A DNA stretch of 64,000 nucleotides from Allacma fusca (Eukaryota; Arthropoda; Collembola; Symphypleona; Sminthuridae), in contig OX359247.1 of NCBI GenBank assembly GCA_947179485.1, forward strand, positions 39,470,801 to 39,534,800. Reading direction: 5' to 3'. Below are positions 1 to 12,756 of the stretch, in pieces. A program made the translations under genes and the position numbers. A model generated the notes under the pieces. The model was not told the origin of the DNA, did not search any database, and was given only the letters and a program-made list of their open reading frames with translations. Within the stretch, counting starts at the first letter, position 1; every line of letters starts with the position of its first letter.

Positions 1-152
1 GTGTCATCAGATACGTTTCCTAAAGTAATTTTACGCGGTGAAGACTTTAAAAAAAAAATCCTTCGAGGAAATAATTTACATTTCTCTTAAAAATATATTA
101 CTTCATAAAGAACGGATTTCATTGCCTAGAAACATACACTTTTGAGACTTAC

Positions 153-1191
153 CATTAATTAAAAGGCAATATCCCCAAGATTCCGTGAATATATCAGCGT
201 AAGCCCGGAGTAATCGGAGAAGAAAGTTTAAAGCTGAAAATGAGAAAGAGTTCAAATTATTATTATTATTATTTACTGTACCAATATGAATTACATGTAA
301 AACACAGTTTGAGTTAAACTTACTGGGCAAATGTGCTAGCTCCTTAACATCTGATTCGTCCCAGTCAGCGATAAAGAAAGCCGTGTGAACTGGTTTCTCG
401 GGAGTGTCCTTGAGCAGCATACTGAAAACACAAGAAAATTTATATGCAATTTCAAACTTGCCAAAACTGTAGTATATAATAAAGGAACACAGGTGATTTA
501 CCTTTTGCCGATGTTCAAAGCAGCCTTGTATAAGTACTTTTCCAGCTCTTCTGCAGCTTTTGGTCCTTTCTCAATAACTTTCCGAATATTGTACCTTCCG
601 ATCTCACCCACCCAAACTGGCAAATATGTAAAAGTTTCCCAATCATTAATAAATGAGTCTCCAGTTAAAATTCAGTTGGCTATTAATTACTAGATCTGCA
701 ATTGGCTTAGTTTCGGTGTACAAAAGTTTTAAATTGAAAGTAACAACAAAGTAAAAAGACAAGTACCTGGCCTGTTCTCTTTATCAAAACCGGACTGGTA
801 ATAGGGGAAATTCTTCTCCAGCTCTGCTGGTGCTACAAATTGATCGTGCTTATCAATCCAATTTTTTGAATCCTGCAAATAAAACCATTAATAAAATAAT
901 TACTATAAAGCAGCAGGAACATGTCAGCAATTTATTGACGTCTTCTACGCGTATTAACATTCATAATCGTATCACAGAAAGTTCAACCTAAGCACAACTA
1001 AGAAACGCGTACAATAATTAATTAATTACCTCTAACGTGAAATCTTTAAATGCTTTTGACTTGCTCATGAAGCTGTGAAGATGAGCGTAGACTTTCTCGG
1101 GCAAAGGATGAACACCGTTTCCAGTTGCCTCATCTGTCGCAGCCCGGCCACAAACAGCTAGAACGGAGACAATTCCTAATAATAACCACAT
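153..1191 (-). CDS. Secreted SEC14-like (CRAL-TRIO) protein, 3' end outside window
   Basis: Five exons on the minus strand: 1030-1191, 767-872, 502-616, 324-421 and 153-233. The last exon (WYGG end) must lie left of base 1. All introns are GT..AG, with phases 0-1-2-1 as in the paralogues. Exon 1 starts at the ATG at 1191 with a hydrophobic signal peptide (MWLLLGIVSVLAV), followed by LPEKVYAHLHSFMSKSKAFKDF. Exon 2 has FPYYQSGFDKENRP and exon 3 VWVGEIGRYNIRKVIEKGP. Exon 4 has AFFIADWDESDVKELAHLP, where the usual EGLD is DESD. The CRAL-TRIO fold binds small lipids in a hydrophobic pocket; the ligand here is unknown. The exon 1 sequon found in most paralogues is absent (KDFT instead of N-F-T). 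No frame breaks are seen in the part present. Confidence 0.85.
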
Positions 1192-2299
1192 TATAAAAAT
1201 TATTTGAGCAAATGTTACACTTTGTACTTATAGATAATTATTACAGGACGAGATTTTTAATCCCTGTAATTTTTAGAAAGATTGTGTGTGCAGCGGGAAC
1301 TGCACCAGAGAAGAACAACTTTTACTTTTAGAATGGCATTCATTCAGAAGTACATCAACTTATTTATATGTTAGGAAAAATTAGCCGTAGGCTTTAGGAA
1401 ATTTCCTTGTCATAACAAATTTGTGTAAATCTTAGTCAAGAAATGGAAGGTACCTGATTCTCCACTCGGTTTGAAAAACTGGAAGGATTAATTTGTAAAG
1501 TGCATGCGTCTCATCAAATATATGAAAAAAATGGTTTTTAGTGGAAAACTGTGACCAATTTTTATACATAATTCAACATACATAGATAATCCATTTGCCT
1601 CAAACGTAACCTTAATCAGGGCTAATCTGTTTTGATGTCATCACGGGAAAAACGTAGAGAGCGATTAATGATCTGGTTACTGCATTCCGCATTTTAAATC
1701 ATGAGTCGCCACGGACCCACGACCACTTCATCTTTAAATTATTATTCTGCCTATTGAAAATCAAGGTTAGGATCAGATTGTACAATCCGGTTTTCCCAGC
1801 AAATTGTAAGTGACTATATGTAGATATTTACTTATATTTACAGCATATTTGGGGAAAATACCCAATTGTTGTAAATCTCAATAATAATACAATTAGTAAT
1901 ATTTATTATTTCAGGGAAGCTGAAAAATAATAAAAAGCAATAAAGTATCCGGGCGTTCATAGATTTTACGTATGTATATATATAGAATATTATGTAGGTA
2001 TACTTGACTCATGTGGGCAAACATAATATTATTACATACAAGTAATTACTCATAAAATGACAGATGTATATAGAGATATGCAGGTCAAGGCCAGGTATTT
2101 GTTTCATTTTAGCTACTCATTTATTTAAATACTGGAATGAATCGGTTTTGATTCACATACAAATTGCATCTCTTAATGATTGTGAAACGTGCTTTACCAT
2201 TTAGGAAACACAAGTAATTTATTAGAGTCTCAGTTCTCACGATATTTAAAAAACTTACGCAACTAACGATCTGTTTGTGCAATTAACTTGTGTACGTAT
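1192..2299. other. Intergenic, no gene seen
   Basis: AT-rich DNA upstream of the first gene. No coding exon of the cluster family is visible on either strand. Apart from the candidate TATA box, nothing specific was found. Confidence 0.5.
1361..1368 (-). promoter_or_regulatory. Candidate TATA box of the 153-1191 gene
   Basis: On the minus strand these bases read TATAAATA, about 170 bases upstream of the ATG at 1191. The distance would fit a promoter with a 5' untranslated region of about 140 bases. In such an AT-rich region this could occur by chance. Confidence 0.25.
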
Positions 2300-2854
2300 T
2301 AGGGATGCCAATAGCGATATGACGAGACGATATTATCAAAAATATCGATAATTCAAGACGATAATTCAGACGATAATTTTGTCACACTTTAACTTATCCA
2401 TCCATATATCCGTCCACCGTTGAAATAAGCATCGTGAACAGTGAATACAAAGTAGTATTGCAAGCTTTGCATGTGCTCAAAACTACATTAAAAATAGGTA
2501 TGAACTTTAGATTTAAGGTGCTTGAAGCTACATACATAATTGCAATAGAAAGAATAAAAAATGTTCAGAACAGATAACGGAAGATTTGCTCTAGCAAAAT
2601 GGACCTAGTCTACAATCTAAATTTTATTAAATTGAGCATTCAGGAAAAAGAGGATGAAGAGCTGAAGAGCTGATTTTAGGAATATAATAATTTAAAACGA
2701 CAAGGTGAAGACGGATTAAAAGCGAATTGTCATTATTTACCGTAAAATTATAATATTACTTTTTAATGGTTGTTATGTCCATTAACTAAAAGCTTCGTGT
2801 TTGGATGGGCCGAGAAACCCGAAACAATTAAAGTGATGATATTTGGCATCCCTA
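2300..2854. mobile_element. hAT-like non-autonomous DNA transposon, 555 bp
   Basis: The left end is TAGGGATGCCAA and the right end is its reverse complement (TTGGCATCCCTA), a 12-base terminal inverted repeat of the Y-A-R-N-G type seen in hAT elements. The flanking 8-mers GTACGTAT (2292-2299) and GCACGCAT (2855-2862) match at 6 of 8 positions, as expected for an aged hAT target duplication. Just inside the left end, ACGATAAT-type motifs are repeated (about 2325-2380). No transposase is present. Confidence 0.7.
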
Positions 2855-3089
2855 GCACGCATATACTGTAAATGACATAAGGCTGCCACCTGGTTTCTGA
2901 TAGTAATAATTGTCCTTCAAAGTAATATCAATTTGTAGTCATATACGTATACACTAATCATTGTTAACACTGGTGATTAATGGCCGGTAATTTAGTATTT
3001 GAAGTGCATTTTGTATTTAATGGTTTAATGCTTCAATAAATAATCTCTCTTATTGTCTTCCCCTTGTGTTCCAATTATACCCCAACTAT

Positions 3090-4572
3090 CTACCCATATA
3101 CTTCCAAAGGTGTAAATCTCTTGCTGCCACCATACCAAGGAGGAATGGTCTCCTCGGGAAGCTTTCTCCTCAGTGCTGCCATCCATTTAGATTTGTTAAT
3201 TCCATAAATCTCTATCTTCTCAAAAACTCCTCCTAGGATTGGTCGGAGCAGGTCGAAAGCCCTGGCAGCGATGTAATTTACTACATTATCATACAAAAGT
3301 AATAATGAGCATGGATATATTATTTTTAGTAAGTATACTTAATTCCCAAGTATATTTTAATAATCTAAACAAGTTTCCTAATTACCATTTATTGCAAAAG
3401 CATGACCAAGTATTTGGTCTGTTATGTCCAAGTATGACCCCGCAAGGTTGAGTAAGAAGCTGACAGCTAAAGGTAATTAAATAAATTCTTATTTGTATTT
3501 TCATATCAAGAGGTTTCTGAAATATTGTCAGAAATATGTTGTGCATGTACATATTACATATATATGTACATACAGAAATTCCCAAGTACTTTTAACGAGA
3601 TAAATTATAGCTATCAAGGGAAATGTAAGTCTTATTTTGGGGAAGTTTTTGCTGGCCCCTTTGATTATGCACTTAAAGCAAATCTTACTCGGTAAATGGG
3701 CAAGTTGAGATATATCTGTTCCTTCAAAGTCCCCCAAAAATACGATATCCCGAACTTCCTTGGTGTCCGTGTCTTTCACATACAAGCTGCAAAATAGGTT
3801 TAGATTTACAAAATTCTAAATGTGGACTGACATTGGTAGGAAATTTTTAGCATTTGATTACAAGGGATTGGAACAGCTTATACATGGGGCTCTAACTACT
3901 AGCTTTAATGAACGGCAAACCCCAGAACTTCGTGCCTTTTAAATATTCTAAATGCAGCTTGAAAACAATACTTCTCCACGTCATTCAAACCTTCCGGACC
4001 TCTCTCTACCACTGAGCGGATATTGTACTTCCCGATCTCAGCAACCCAAACTGTAACAAGCAATAAAACATTGAACCACAAGAATATTTTATAGTGATAA
4101 TTTAATATTTCAAAAACGCCTTTCCCATTAATGTACAGACACCCACTTGGTCTATCCTCATAGTCATACCCAGCCAGGTAATATGGGAATAGTTTCTCCA
4201 TTTCAGGTAAACTCCATTGCTCCACGTTATCAACCCATTCAATGGTATCCTGAACACGATATAATCTTTAACTTTATGTTTTATGTATCTTTAAAAATGT
4301 ATATACACATTTCTACGGCATTACAATAATCACATCTTCAAGGAGTATAAACCATCTTGCGCATAAAATGTGTGCTAATTATTATTTACCTCTAATGTAA
4401 AATTCTTGAAAACTTTGGATTTCCTTATGTAACTGTATCCTTTGATATATAGGCTCAATGGAAACCGTGTAGAGTTTTTTTCTATTCTTGTTGATTGAGA
4501 CTCAGGGGTAATCTCCGATTCCACAGTACCAGTAAAACCTAGCAGAAACAAAAACAGCCCGTAATTTAACAT
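3090..4572 (-). CDS. Secreted SEC14-like (CRAL-TRIO) protein, 6 exons, 256 aa
   Basis: Exons 4390-4572, 4147-4249, 3936-4050, 3689-3786, 3386-3466 and 3090-3280 join to 771 nt. The chosen start at 4572 gives signal peptide MLNYGLFLFLLGFTGTVES; an upstream in-frame ATG at 4644 would bury it. Exon 1 ends KNFTLE with an N-F-T sequon. Exon 2 has FPYYLAGYDYEDRP, exon 3 WVAEIGKYNIRSVVERGP, exon 4 VFLGDFEGTDISQLAHLP, and exon 6 LRPILGGVFEKIEIYG then IPPWYGG. These match the CRAL-TRIO core of SEC14-like lipid-transfer proteins. Oddity: intron 3 has a GC donor (AAAAG|GCACGA) where every paralogue has GT. If it is not spliced there, the reading frame runs on to a stop after nine residues. Ligand unknown. 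Confidence 0.85.
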
Positions 4573-6518
4573 GGCTGATAGTGTATATGAATATTTCTGA
4601 ACAATAAATGAAGGCCTCATTTCTGACTTTGTCCTATTTTGCAACTTAAAAAGTCTGTGGTTTCCTACCTCTTGGGCCCTGTATACATAATGACTTTCAA
4701 TTGTTTTTATTCAGCAGACATCAAATACGTTTTTACTTGGGATTTTTGCCTATACCATGATTCCTAAAGTCTATATAATTTTATATGACGTACTAGAAAC
4801 CTGCACAAAAAATACAAGAACTCAAGTTGTAACCTCCACCGAGTTATGTTATGGCATGGATGGCATATTCGCACGCACAGTAATAACTAGCCTACAGTTT
4901 GCGTTATTCATTTTAATTAACACCTCATTGCCAGCCACAATTCAGGAAAAAACATGAGAAAGCCTTTTATATTGCTGCAAACTACTACTAAAGTATTTTC
5001 GCTTGTTGTTAGATCCGTTAGCGAAACACGTAAATACCAAACAAAATTTGAATTTTGTAAATGTAATATCAGTCTTTTTGGTAGGGGACTCCAGGGAAAG
5101 CAAAAGTTACAGCAACTTTCTATCAGAACTAAATTGTTATTTTGGAAACACAATTAGGCAGGAAGCAGGTGCATTCACAGTAAGTAAAGGCACACAGGAA
5201 TTCTCACAAGTGAAAAACATGCAAACTGCAAATACATACATAAGCAAAGTTTCTGTGGATAGGTATCTCGTGTGAGTGGATTAAATTGGCACAAGAACTT
5301 TTTTGAAATAGTGTAAGCTGCGAATTCCAAATGCCTGATAATATTGCATATACATATGTATGTACATAATACCTCAAACTCTATCTTAAGGGGCTGGGGT
5401 ATTTATGGCTGTGCTGGATATTTCTGATTGAATGAGTTCTTGCGTGTTTTCTAAAATAATTCAATTGTCTTTTTTTTCTGTTACATTTTTTAAACGTTAG
5501 TATCAGAGACACATGACTTCAAAATATTTTCAAAGAGAAGGTTTTTTCGAAGTTTCCATTGAATTACATGCCTTGTGTTGTGAAGATAAGCTCCTTCACA
5601 TGGATAAACAGAAACCTTACGAACAATCCCTCTACTACTAACTCTCTCCCTTTGTCCCTATGATAACACTGATGTGAAATCCCAATAAAGTGACATTTTT
5701 TCTATCGTACCGTCTGTATATCTTCAAACTGTTCCCAATATACAAGGTGGCTTTAAATGGAATTAATACATTGTGTTATAATATTTATTAAAGTCAGCTG
5801 TGTAAGTCTCAACCAATTACTGTAGTTAATCAAAAATTAAAATCAAGACGTTGAATTCTACTCCGTCAGTAAATTACTAAATCCTCTCTGAATCCGATTT
5901 TAATCATAAATTAGACTCATGTATTTGTATTTATGTCAATGAATAGGAACTGCTCATGTGGATTGAACCTGCAGAGCGACACGTAATATAAGTGCCATTG
6001 TACTCACCTTCAAACCTGTGTTGAATAATTACTTGACTCTCATGGACTAGTAAAAAAGTTGCCGGTACTTACATATGTGCATAATTACTAGTACCTTTGG
6101 ATGCGTGTCTAAAAGCATGATCAATTTTTTGTATTGCTGGAGTTGAGCAGAAAATTTTCCAATGTTGTTTTCCTACTTTCTTTATGAAATGAAGATCTCT
6201 TCATTTTTATGTCTAGTCCAGCCCTTAAAAGACTGATTAATTTACATACAAATTATTTCTGGTCTTGGGATTTGTACATGCAAACACACACGTACACCAG
6301 TGCTACTCACTTTTACTGTTAACATTCACTTATGAAAATTTTATTTTACTGGCAAAGGCTACACAAGCACATGTGAGGGTTTAGTAGCCCTCAGGACTAC
6401 TTATTAATAGTTACACATACAAATTCATTCTGGCATAAAGTATACAAAGTTAAAAGAAGTCAATAATTTCATGAGTAATTATTTCTAATGGTGGGATTTG
6501 CACTGGTTTTATTCAGAC
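4573..6518. other. Intergenic, no gene seen
   Basis: AT-rich spacer between two family genes. Short open frames at 4757-5275 lack splice-compatible family motifs or recognisable domains. The 3' end of the next gene has a poly(A) signal at 6508-6513 (AATAAA on the minus strand). Confidence 0.5.
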
Positions 6519-8094
6519 TTATCCGAAAACTTGAAGAGGCTTAAAATTTTGACTCCCGCCGTACCAAGTCGGAATAGTTTCTTGAGGTAGTAATTTCCGA
6601 AGGACAGCTGACCATTTGGCTTTGTTAGTCCCAAAGAGGTCAACTCTTTCAAATACTCCTCCCAAGAATGGACGAACTAGTTGAAATGCCACTTCGGCTG
6701 GATAGCTCACTATTTAATCATATAAATGTATATTATTACATTATTACTGAAATGCACTGTGAATTCCATTAAGTCAAAATTATTTAGCTTTAATTTATAC
6801 CATTTATTCCTATAAATCTTCCTATCATCTGGGTGAGGAAGTCCAAGTAAGATCGGACCAAGTCCACGCAAAATCGAATAGCTGAATGATTATTCAAAAA
6901 AATACATTAATCCAAGCTTAATCATTTGATTCCTATTTTTGACGTATTATGGTTTAAATAAATACATTTAATTCTTTTATTTAATCACTTACTTGGAGCA
7001 TGTGTCACTTGCGTGATGTCCAATCCTGCCCAATCGCCGATAAAAATTATCCGTCGAACTTCTTTCCCTTCAGTGTCCTTCACTAGCAAGCTTCAGATAT
7101 AGAATTAAATGTAGTAAAATTTCTGAAATTGTGAAAAACTTTTCCTATAAAAGTTAAGCTAATACCTTTTCATCATCCGAAACACACCTCGAAATAAATA
7201 CATCTTCAGATTTTCTGCAGCCTCCGGACCCTTTTCAATTTGCTCGCGGACGTTGTATTTACCAACCTCTCCGATCCAGACTAAAATTTAAGCAAATTAA
7301 ATTAATATAAGGTATTGCTATATTTTTATATATGTAAATAAAAAAAGAATACATACAGCGTCAATTTAAATTTTTGTTCCATAATTACACATTAAACTAA
7401 TGTTCTACAATTTTGTGTGCAAATAAATTCCATATTTTGCTTATTTTCCATCTAAACTGAAAAATTATCAGCATTTTTATTTAATGAACATATTATTTAC
7501 CCGGAAGGTCATCATGGTCATATCCAGCAAGGTAATACGGGAATTTGGATGCCAGTTCTTTCGGCTCCTTCCAATTTTCAAGATCGTCATAGTGTTCAAT
7601 TGTTTGCTGTAAAAACAATTATTTCCAATTAGGAGGTTACATTAACAAAACAATTCAAAAAAATATATGGTTTGATTATCTCACTGTAATAAAATGTGAC
7701 TTTTAATGAGTACTGTAAAACTAAACAAATACTTTTATTTATTCTTAATGGACCAAGTACATACATATGTACATACATGCTAAAAACAAGAAAAAAAGCT
7801 GCCCACGAAGACTCAAAAGTTGCAAAAGAGAAATATGTATGGTAATAATTATTGCACCTGTAAAACAATTATTATGTATAATATAATTACCTCCAAAGTA
7901 AAATTCCCATAGAGTTTTGACCGACTCATGTAACTATGAGCCTTTAGGTAGAGTTCCTGTGGCAAACAAGCACGTCTGCATGAGGTTGTTTTTTCCAAGG
8001 CATTCCCGTTCGCAGATTTATCCTTTGCTAATATTGCACTAAATGAAGTGAAGGTTACAAAAAGTAGTGTGAGTGTATGTGGGGATAATATCAT
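6519..8094 (-). CDS. Secreted SEC14-like (CRAL-TRIO) protein, 6 exons, 264 aa
   Basis: Exons 7891-8094, 7501-7606, 7166-7280, 6993-7090, 6801-6881 and 6519-6709 (795 nt), with phases 0-1-2-1-1 and all GT..AG. The start at 8094 gives a hydrophobic leader (MILSPHTLTLLFVTFTSFSA). Exon 1 then has a C-x3-C pair (SCRRACLPQELYLKAHSYM) and ends in a GNFT sequon. Exon 2 has FPYYLAGYDHDDLP, exon 3 VWIGEVGKYNVREQIEKGPEA, exon 4 IIFIGDWAGLDITQ, and exon 6 VRPFLGGVFERVDLFGTNKAKW then IPTWYGG. An AATAAA lies on the minus strand at 6508-6513, six bases after the stop. The C-x3-C pair is shared only with the 20-kb and 27-kb genes here, suggesting a subgroup. Ligand unknown. Confidence 0.9.
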
Positions 8095-10663
8095 GATTGG
8101 TAATTATATAATTGCACTGATTGTATCTTTATGTAATTATTATAAAATTAACTGAGATGTAGGATCTCGTAGAATTTCTTCCTTCTGTAAAAAAATTGCT
8201 ATACGAATATCCTGTGATGCAAACACTGTTGCTCCTGAGCTCACAATAAAGAATGAAACTAGTCTGCAGCATGCATCAATGAAAGTGATGGAGTGAGGAC
8301 TTTGTTGAAAGGGTTATGGCTCTTATAGTTAATTGCAAGTGTAGGTGCAACATTGGGCAATATGTACTGAACAGATTGAGGGAATTGCATTTTCCATGAC
8401 ATGTTTTATACCGTCATAGAAGTTGCGTACCTCAAGTAATTACTAAGGAATATAATACTGACGGCAAGATTTTTTTTAAACTATAGATTTGTACTTAGAA
8501 TTAATGTCCAAGTGACAATCTTTGAAAAATTCCATGACAAAAGTCTATAAATAGAATGATAAGCTCCCACCAAATTGTCAATGTTCCTGATCCATTATTT
8601 TTGGAAATGATTTAGGGTTTTATTACTTTTGCATTTCTTATTTTATTGCTTGCATTATTCTGGGTGCTTCCTCGATGAAGTGACTTTAAAGGAAAAGGAG
8701 AAAATAAGCCTGGATCCCACATTAGTTTGCTGTTTGTCTTCAATCCTGTGAATGTTGAAATCAATTTCGCAAGGGTCAGTTTTATAGACATTGCCAGCTT
8801 GTGAAATCTTCCATTACTAATGGCAATAAATAGAGGCATTCCAAAAGTTTATAGCGTCCAAGGTTAAGTACGATGTCAGGGAAATCATGTACAAGTGTAA
8901 TTCAATACTTAACACTCTTTAGCTGATGTGAGAAAGATGATTCCATCAGTGTATTGTAATGAGAATCGTACTCATTTTTCACATTTGGTCAATGTGGCAA
9001 CCTCGACACAGGTATCAAAACCTCCACCGTAATCTGGTTGGCAACAATTTTTGAGATAATTACATAAAATTAGCTTCACATGTGTGTCAAAAAAGCGCTC
9101 TCATGTTTTTAGAAACTGAATCTTCACAAGGCTTTTCTTTTAAGTTGGGCAATCGGCATTTTTTACCCCGGTCGGTTGTATTCATAGAGGGGCAGAGAAA
9201 AACAGAGATTGGTAGAAACTGCGGAGACATGTCAAAAATGTTTATTTTTTATAGGAACAGAAAAATCACTCCCTCGGCAAAAGAACATGGGAGAAGTCGT
9301 ATTGTAAGTTTTTAACCCGTGGTCCAGGATATTGTCCATTAATAAAAAAGATCAAAGTTGCTCAAAGAGCAAGTGAAGAGAGTAACCCCATGAGTTTGTA
9401 TTGTTATAGAATACGAACACACCTAAAACATTCAACAATGTATTATCAAAAATAGTAGAGCATTCTCTTTTTACTATTACAGCTACCTATGTACACAATG
9501 CAATTTATGTATCTATTCCTATCCTATTCAAAATTTTCTCAAACCTTGAACAACAGTGATCTACAGCAGTTCAGCTCGCAAAATTGAATGGTTTTCAACA
9601 TGCTGTCCAGATGTTTGTCAATTAATAAAATCAGTCCAATAATAGCTCAAAGGATATCCAATTATCATCGTTAAAATTTGAAATTGAATTTAAGTTTAAA
9701 CTGCCCTTTTGTGATCATCTTTCTTATTTTTATGGCACTCGAACACTTTAAGTAGGCCGTCCTATACCTGGTATGCCCGCCAGATTGTTTGAACCTGACT
9801 GAAATCAGGACAGTTTACTGCGTTCAAAATTAAAGACTTTTTTTCAAGCAAATTGATGTTTATATTGCAAACCACCACTCCCCATATATTTTTAAAATAT
9901 CCTGAAAATTAAAAAAAAACATTCACTTGAAATCAATACGTTCTAATGAGTCAACATCGGGATTTTTACCTGACTACTCCGATGTCAATGTTTAGTGGGT
10001 AAGTAAGGCAAATAATGTTTAGCCAGGTTGCAGCAAATATTATGGGCTTAAAGTTTGTCATGTCATGTTGTGGAGATCAATGCAAAGATAAATCTTCACA
10101 CAAAGTGTTTCGGGGTGAACTCGTGAAGGTTAATAGAATTATGCAGGTTCAAGGAGAATACTGCAGGTATTTGAATATACATATGATTGGGTTAAGGATT
10201 TAGTTATCAGTTTCCCTAAAGGAATGTTAATGTAGGATTGCACAGGTTAAGTAAATGAAGTATTGTAAAGGAATAAGGATAATTCAATTAGAATATGTAT
10301 TTGATGGGATTTAAAAATGGCATCAAACAAGGTATAGACTTTACCTTGCAAAAGAAAGACACCATATTGGAATTTGGATAAAAGTTAGAAATTGGAATTC
10401 CAAGAGAAACGTCTAAAGAGACAGCTGAAATATATGTACACGCTAAAAGTACTTTGAAAGTATCCGACATGATTTTATTTCAACCAATTATAATGCATTA
10501 TTACATATGTACGTAATTATTTAACATGTATTTATTGTCTTAACATTTTTGCTGAAATCAGGACCAAGTTAAATTCCCCCTCTCAAATGAATGTCCCTCT
10601 CAAAGGAATACTGCCCAGAATTCACGACATCTGGGAGGCCTTACTACCTGGATTAGTACAAAT
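8095..10663. other. Intergenic; contains a stranded copy of a duplicated 3' flank
   Basis: No gene is seen. Bases about 9400-9600 resemble the 3' flank of the 27-kb gene (26940-27135) and, less fully, that of the 20-kb gene (20117-20180): shared blocks include aaaacattcaaca, gagcattctc and tctcaaacyttgarcaac. This looks like the 3' flank of the 13-kb pseudogene, separated from it by later insertions. Confidence 0.5.
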
Positions 10664-12756
10664 TAGTGCCCCTCATGGGTACGAAAAACCTATACCTGGA
10701 CCTGTTCCTGGACCCATATAACGGGCAACGGGTACTTTAAAATTGTGTCCTTTACCCGTACCTTTATCCATATTAACAGGTCCAAATTTGTAGTACCTGT
10801 ACCTGATCTAAATTTAAATCATTGTACCTGTACCTGAAATGTACTTGTACCCAGAAAGAACCCAAATACTGGCCCCACAGGTACAGGTACCTGGATGTAC
10901 CTGGACCTGTACCCAGGTCCTTCCATTAAGATTCTCAGAAATTGTTGCAACTAATATTTCACATTGTAAGAAAATTAATCGTTACAATCAAACTTCACGA
11001 CTTACATGATAATCACAGATACAGTAAACTCGAAAACTTTATATTAAATTATGTTGAAAAATAATTGCGAACATGTTTAAATACTGGGTATTTATGTAGA
11101 TATATTTTACATGTTTTATACCGCACACATGCAAGAGTTTTCTATTTCGATTAGACCGGATTTGTAAGGAGGCGATATCCTAAATTAAGCTGCATTTAGG
11201 ACCCTTTTGTTTGTCCAATACTGGGTAGGAATGAGTTATTGCATAAAATATTTGATTCCCTAATTTTGTAGCAAATTCTTTTCCAGTTTTTGTAATAGAA
11301 TATGTAATACATTATTTGGTGATTTCGGCCTTTTTGTATTTCCGATACTACTTACTCCTAAACAAAGTTACAGTAGATTCGTGATCTACTCAATATTCTC
11401 CTTACACCAAATCTCATTAAAATTGTGGAATAGCTTGTCAATGAATTTGTTCAAACTCCTGTAAAACAAAAGCATACACATTTCTACGAAAATGAAAAGT
11501 CTGCAATCCTTGGGCAATATAAAATAAAAGAAGGCTGCGCGTATGGAACAAATATGCAAATGGGGATCATGAAATAATAAATTTGTGTTGTGTTCAACAC
11601 AGCTCATGTTGTAGAGTAGCCTGTTTTCTTGATTTTACGTTTTCATCACCCAAATATTTAAGGTACTTGGAGGTCAGGTGCAGGTATTCATGGAATCAAC
11701 TCAAATAGGCATTATTCCGTACCCACTCCTATACCCGTACCTTATACCCAACTTTACGGGTATACATTGTGTGTACCCAGAAAGTGCCCAAAATGTTTGG
11801 GTACAAGATGTATGTACCCAATTTGTACCTGGACCCAGTTTAAACCTGGACCTGTACCCAATTTGTACCTGGACCTGGATCTGTACCCAATTTGTACCTG
11901 GACCTGGATCTGTACCCAATTTGTACCTGGACCTGGATCTGTACCCAATTTGTACCTGGACCTGGATCTGTACCCCATTTGTAGCTGGACCTGTACCCAA
12001 TTTGTACCTGGACCTGGATCTGTACCCAACTTGTACCTGGACCAGGATCTGTACCCAATTTGTACCTGGACCTGGATCTGTACCCCATTTGTACCTGTAC
12101 CCAATTTGTACCTGGACCCAATTTGAACCTTGACCTGTACCCAATTTGTACCTGGACCCAATTTGAACCTTGACCTGTACCCAATTTGTACCTGGACCCA
12201 ATTTGAACCTTGACCTTTACCCAATTTGTACCTGGACCCAATTTGAACCTTGACCTGTACCCAATTTGTACCTGGACCCAATTTGAACCTTGACCTGTAC
12301 CCAATGTGTACCTGGACATGTACCCAGTTTGTACCTGGACCTGGATCTGTACCCAATTTGTACCTGGACATGTACCCAGTTTGTACCTGGACCTGGATCT
12401 GTACCCAGTTTGTACCTGGACCTGGATCTGTACCCAATTTGTACCTGGACATGTACCCAGTTTGTACCTGGACCTGGATCTGTACCCAATTTGTACCTGG
12501 ACATGTACCCAGTTTGTACCTGGACCTGGATCTGTACCCAATTTGTACCTGGACATGTACCCAGTTTGTACCTGGACCTGGATCTGTACCCAATTTGTAC
12601 CTGGACATGTACCCAGTTTGTACCTGGACCTGGATCTGTACCCAATTTGTACCTGGACATGTACCCAGTTTGTACCTGGACCTGGATCTGTACCCAATTT
12701 GTACCTGGACATGTACCAATATTCCCAGTTACTACCTGTACCCATGAGGGGCACTA
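10664..12756. mobile_element. hAT-like non-autonomous element carrying an expanded minisatellite
   Basis: A perfect 19-base terminal inverted repeat starts TAGTGCCCCTCATGGG (10664-10682) and is mirrored at 12738-12756. The flanks are GTACAAAT (10656-10663) and GTACAAAC (12757-12764), 7 of 8 identical, as for a hAT target duplication; shifting the ends by one base makes the octamer AGTACAAA perfect. The interior holds degenerate GGTACCTG-type motifs near the left end (10681-10920), about 750 bases of AT-rich unique DNA, and the large array at 11818-12720. No transposase is recognisable. Confidence 0.75.
11818..12720. repeat. GTACC-type minisatellite with three repeat architectures
   Basis: Three neighbouring blocks are built from one vocabulary (GTACCTGGACC, CTGGATCT, GTACCCAATTT). 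About 11818-12110 is a 29-base unit. About 12110-12305 is a 40-base unit containing AATTTGAACCTTGACC. About 12305-12720 is a 52-base higher-order unit (29 + 23) with the 23-mer GTACCTGGACATGTACCCAG plus TTT. The array lies wholly inside the hAT-like element. Every unit repeats GGGTAC, the motif that ends the element's own terminal repeat. Long open frames on both strands here are repeat artefacts. Confidence 0.9.

Noticed and set aside
11818-12720. CRISPR-like array
   Set aside because: Eukaryotic context, no unique spacers; units are contiguous minisatellite repeats.
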